A stretch of DNA of 64,000 bases, from positions 3,162,001-3,226,000 of the forward strand of contig OY282456.1 in assembly GCA_958296225.1 (NCBI GenBank), written 5' to 3'. The stretch's first letter is position 1. The number at the start of each line of letters is the position of its first letter. A program made the translations under genes and the position numbers. Below are positions 61,601 to 64,000 of the stretch, one piece after another. Under the pieces are notes generated by a model that had not been told where the DNA came from, made no database searches, and saw only the letters and a list, made by a program, of their open reading frames with translations. The stretch comes from an uncultured Dehalococcoidia bacterium (GTDB lineage Bacteria; Chloroflexota; Dehalococcoidia; Lucifugimonadales; UBA3495).

Positions 61601-62013
61601 TTTACATTGACGACAACCTGCGCAACCTGATTGACCATGCCCTCAACGACCGCTGCCCTATGTTCATCGCCACGGTTGCCCCCGACGGCGAGCCGCAAAT
61701 CAGCATGAGGGGCAGCGTCCTGGTTTTCGACCGCGAAACTCTGGCCTTCTGGGAACGGGGCTGGCGTATGTCAGCCGCCAACATTGAGACCAACCCTAAA
61801 ATAGTCCTCTTTTACCGCAACCCCGAAAAGCGTATCAACCTCCGTTTTTACGGTACGGCCACTATGTACCGGGCCGGCGCCATCCGCGAAAACGTAATGT
61901 CGCGCACCGTCCAGGGCGAACTGGACCGGGACCCGGAGCGGACGGGGGCGGCGGTGCTGGTGCGGCTGTACCGCATCAACCAGATTTCCGGCGAGGTGTT
62001 GCAGGAGCGGTAG
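61597..62013 (+). CDS. pyridoxamine 5'-phosphate oxidase family (flavin split-barrel) protein
   Basis: 138 residues from a GTG at 61597, overlapping the previous stop (GGAG 7 nt upstream). The split barrel is clear: CPMFIATVAPDGEPQISMRGSVLVFDRETLAFWERG and NIETNPKIVLFYRNP, then LRFYGTATMY. Such proteins bind FMN, F420 or heme. Its place behind three CitE-like genes suggests redox work on the same compound, but this is inference. Confidence 0.85.
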   Translation: MIYIDDNLRNLIDHALNDRCPMFIATVAPDGEPQISMRGSVLVFDRETLAFWERGWRMSAANIETNPKIVLFYRNPEKRINLRFYGTATMYRAGAIRENVMSRTVQGELDRDPERTGAAVLVRLYRINQISGEVLQER

Positions 62014-62089
62014 GGCGGGCGCGCTGCCGGGTGTGATACCTTACAAGGGTATCCTTTGAGTAGGCCACGCCGGATTTGAGGGGGACAGG

Positions 62090-62269
62090 ATGTTCATTGT
62101 CAGTGGCATCGTAGGAGGGTTGCTGGGCGGCGCATTTTGCGCATTCCTGGTTGCACTTATTTCCATCGTACCGTTTCTGGGGTGGTTCGATCAGCTGATG
62201 CTCCCGGCGTTTTACGTAGCGGGCCCAATCATCGGATTGTATATCGGCATGAAGACGCTTACGCAATGA
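62090..62269 (+). CDS. 59-residue membrane protein
   Basis: ATG at 62090 with GAGGGGG 4-8 nt upstream. The product (MFIVSGIVGGLLGG, then ALISIVPFLGWF, ending in YIGMKTLTQ) has two membrane helices with Gly-rich turns. Its TGA overlaps the ATG of the next membrane protein gene (ATGA), so translation is coupled. No family is recognised. Confidence 0.7.
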   Translation: MFIVSGIVGGLLGGAFCAFLVALISIVPFLGWFDQLMLPAFYVAGPIIGLYIGMKTLTQ

Positions 62270-62574
62270 ACCAGGCAAGGCGAGCCGTTGCAACGATTGC
62301 AAGCCCACGGCGTCGGGCAGCCTTGGTATGGCTTACCTTCGGGGTCGTAGTCTGGTTTTTCCTGGCGATGCCCTATGCTGTCGCTGCAACCAAGTGTTGG
62401 GAAGGGCGTGAAGACGGCAAAACGTATCAGTGCCTGAAAAGCGTAGCCAAGAAGCTGCGGAAAGATTCCATCATAGCCTCCTACGCTACGGCAACCGTCG
62501 CCGCCATAATCGCGTTGCAGCTGGCCAACCGCAACCGGGCGGAGGCGGCGCTCCGGGATGACGGTTCGGCTTAA
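62266..62574 (+). CDS. 102-residue membrane protein
   Basis: ATG at 62266 overlapping the previous stop. A basic N-terminus (RRAVATIASPRRRAA) leads to a helix (LVWLTFGVVVWFFLAMPYAVAA, about 20-41), then a loop with two Cys (KCWEGREDGKTYQCLK) and a second helix (SIIASYATATVAAIIALQLA). The loop Cys pair could form a disulfide. It ends just before a strong terminator. No family is recognised. Confidence 0.7.
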   Translation: MNQARRAVATIASPRRRAALVWLTFGVVVWFFLAMPYAVAATKCWEGREDGKTYQCLKSVAKKLRKDSIIASYATATVAAIIALQLANRNRAEAALRDDGSA

Positions 62575-62585
62575 CCGGCGCGTGG

Positions 62586-62626
62586 GTGTGGGATACCGAT
62601 AATAAGGTATCCCACACGCTTGTTTT
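62586..62626. terminator. strong bidirectional intrinsic terminator
   Basis: GTGTGGGATACC (62586-62597) pairs perfectly with GGTATCCCACAC (62606-62617) across an 8-nt loop; GCTTGTTTT follows on the plus strand. It ends the small membrane-protein transcript and abuts the stop codon of the convergent ligase gene. Confidence 0.9.
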
Positions 62627-64000
62627 CAGGCGGCGCGGACGGCCAGCGCATCAACGGCCCGCACGCCCTGGCCGGCGGGCAGCGCCATTAGCGGGTTGAT
62701 GTCCAACTCGGCCAGGGAACCCTCCAGCTGGACGGCCATTTGGGATACCCGTACCAGAGCGTCGGCCAGCGCATCTAGATCGCACGGCGGAGCGCCGCGG
62801 AATCCTTGCAGCAGCCGCGCCCCTTGCACCTCGCCAATCATCTCCAGCGCATCATCCCGCGTAATGGGACACCGCCGCAACGCCACGTCGTTATACACTT
62901 CCACCATCACGCCGCCGGTGCCGAACAGCAGGATTGGCCCCAGCTGCGCGTCGTAAGAAACGCCAACGATGGTTTCCACGCCGCCCGCTACCATCTCTTG
63001 CACGGTTACACCGGCAATTTGAGCGTTGGCGTCGTAAGTCCTGGCGTTGGCCGTAACCTCAGCAAACGCTTGCCGCACTGCCGCGGCGTCGCCCAAATTC
63101 AGCCGGATGGCGCCGGCCTCGGTCTTGTGCAGAATGTCCGCCGAGTTGACCTTTAATGCCACCGGATACCCAATCCGCTCCGCCGCCGCAACGGCCGCCG
63201 CGGCGTCGCCGGCCGGTTCATCGCGGGTGGTCGGCACGCCAAAAGCTGCCACCAGACGCTTGCTGTCATACTCTGAAAGCGCCCCGCCTCCGGCCAGCTT
63301 TGCCGATGCTTCCGCCTGCTCCGCGGTCAGCTCCGGCGCATCCGCAAACCCCCGCGCCAGCCGACGCTCCCGCCAGTCGTGATAGTCGTTCAGATAACGG
63401 ATACCCGCCGCCAGCTTGTCCGGCACGTAGAAAACCGGAATCCCCGCCCGGCGCAGCATTGGCAACCCGGAATCGGCGCCGCGCGTCCCCGTCCACAGGA
63501 ATGCCACCGCTTTGTCGCTGCCGTCCCGCTGGGCAATCACCTGTTCCGCCTGGGCGTCAGCGCCGGCCGAGGCCACTACCAGCGTGCCTACGCCCGCGTC
63601 CTCTGCCATATAGGACATAATCGCCGGAAAATCATTGCTGTTGGCATACCCGGTTACGTCCGACGGGTTTGCCGCCCAGCCAAATCCTTTGAGAATCCCG
63701 TTGATGCCGTCCTGCGCCCGCTCCGACAGCGGCGGCAAGTCCAGCCCGGCCTGCCCGAACATATCGGCCGTCAGGCTGCTGATGCCGCCGGAATGCGACA
63801 CTACGGCGACGCCGCGCTGCGGCGGCCGGGGGCAGCGGGCCAGCAGGTTGGACACCTGCAACAGGTCGTCATAGTCCTGCACCCGGATAACGCCGTATTG
63901 GTCAAAGACGGCGTCATACACGGCGTCAACGCCGGTGAGGGCGGCGGTATGGGAACCGGCGGCGCGGGAACCCAGCGCGGAGCGGCCAATCTTGATGAGG
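62626..64000 (-). CDS. NDP-forming acyl-CoA synthetase (acetate-CoA ligase, ATP-grasp), 5' truncated
   Basis: About 457 residues are visible; the frame is open at the right edge, so the CoA-binding N-terminus is missing. SRAAGSHTAALTGVD lies at the window end, SHSGGISSLTADM carries the phospho-His region of the alpha part, and a C-terminal ATP-grasp domain starts near GVPTTRDEPAG (YPVALKVNSADILHKTEAGAIRLNL, with VQEMVAGGVETIVGV). The enzyme interconverts acyl-CoA with acid and NTP; without the N-terminus acetate or another acid cannot be assigned. Confidence 0.88.
   Translation of the reverse strand, partial: LIKIGRSALGSRAAGSHTAALTGVDAVYDAVFDQYGVIRVQDYDDLLQVSNLLARCPRPPQRGVAVVSHSGGISSLTADMFGQAGLDLPPLSERAQDGINGILKGFGWAANPSDVTGYANSNDFPAIMSYMAEDAGVGTLVVASAGADAQAEQVIAQRDGSDKAVAFLWTGTRGADSGLPMLRRAGIPVFYVPDKLAAGIRYLNDYHDWRERRLARGFADAPELTAEQAEASAKLAGGGALSEYDSKRLVAAFGVPTTRDEPAGDAAAAVAAAERIGYPVALKVNSADILHKTEAGAIRLNLGDAAAVRQAFAEVTANARTYDANAQIAGVTVQEMVAGGVETIVGVSYDAQLGPILLFGTGGVMVEVYNDVALRRCPITRDDALEMIGEVQGARLLQGFRGAPPCDLDALADALVRVSQMAVQLEGSLAELDINPLMALPAGQGVRAVDALAVRAA

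Noticed and set aside
2..64000. Genomic island, prophage or integrative element
   Set aside because: No integrase, transposase, phage gene or att-like tRNA duplication was found; most genes are metabolic and composition is even.

Overview
The window is a compact, high-GC bacterial chromosome segment with about 65 protein genes, one tRNA gene, two copies of an apparent structured RNA, and several families of intergenic repeats. There is no rRNA, prophage, integrase, transposase or CRISPR array. The gene mix suggests a free-living heterotrophic Chloroflexota (SAR202 or Dehalococcoidia type): several paralogous HpcH/HpaI/CitE-type aldolase-lyases, an FMN-linked 2-hydroxyacid oxidase, an F420-type luciferase-like monooxygenase, an MmgE/PrpD protein, paired M20 amidohydrolases, a thiolase with its DUF35 partner, and two ThDP enzymes. 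This placement is inferred from gene content and was not tested by phylogeny.

Layout. 2-5756: a truncated FMN oxidase, then a minus-strand run (GNAT, TPR, MaoC-like, PIG-L, TenA, alpha/beta hydrolase). 5855-11102: M20 peptidase, RNase D, HpaI aldolase, and a thiolase/DUF35 operon. 11197-12300: RNA/ORF cassette 1 between inverted-repeat elements. 12433-18475: acyl-CoA ligase, P-II, EVE protein, formate-THF ligase, ThDP enzyme. 18543-20631: VOC protein, a tandemly duplicated BrnT/BrnA toxin-antitoxin locus, hydrolase. 20782-25961: cysteine desulfurase, lipoprotein, polyprenol-kinase-like protein, two M20 amidohydrolases. 26115-27056: RNA/ORF cassette 2 with repeats. 27159-32615: glycerate kinase, SRPBCC protein, and a LutABC-type operon ending in an MNT/HEPN pair. 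32790-37589: unknown protein, tRNA-Sec, thioredoxin, an RNA methyltransferase-Maf fusion, and Tat genes. 37791-47969: a 2-oxoacid dehydrogenase operon (E3, E1a, E1b, E2), DNA methyltransferase, membrane protein, ThDP enzyme, methyltransferase, and a double ThyX. 48002-58212: ECF sigma/anti-sigma/zinc-ribbon operon, MmgE/PrpD, luciferase-like monooxygenase, a large hydrolase, and a 1251-residue CHAT-like/STAND NTPase/TPR protein. 58640-64000: three CitE-like paralogs, a flavin/PLP-type oxidase, two small membrane proteins, and a truncated NDP-forming acyl-CoA synthetase.

The most unusual signal is a pair of cassettes at 11368-12116 (minus) and 26339-26952 (plus). Each has the same sigma-70 promoter (TTGACA, 17 bp, TATACT), a leader of roughly 310-320 nt, and a small HEPN-like protein gene. 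The leader shares conserved blocks and a two-part long-range stem whose arms change in a compensating way between copies. I do not recognise it as a known RNA family. Other notable items are the duplicated BrnTA locus, the degenerate MNT with HEPN inside a lactate-utilisation operon, tRNA-Sec directly behind trxA, the TrmA/RumA-Maf fusion, the double ThyX whose signature motif is split between its halves, and the STAND protein whose CHAT-like domain has lost both catalytic residues.
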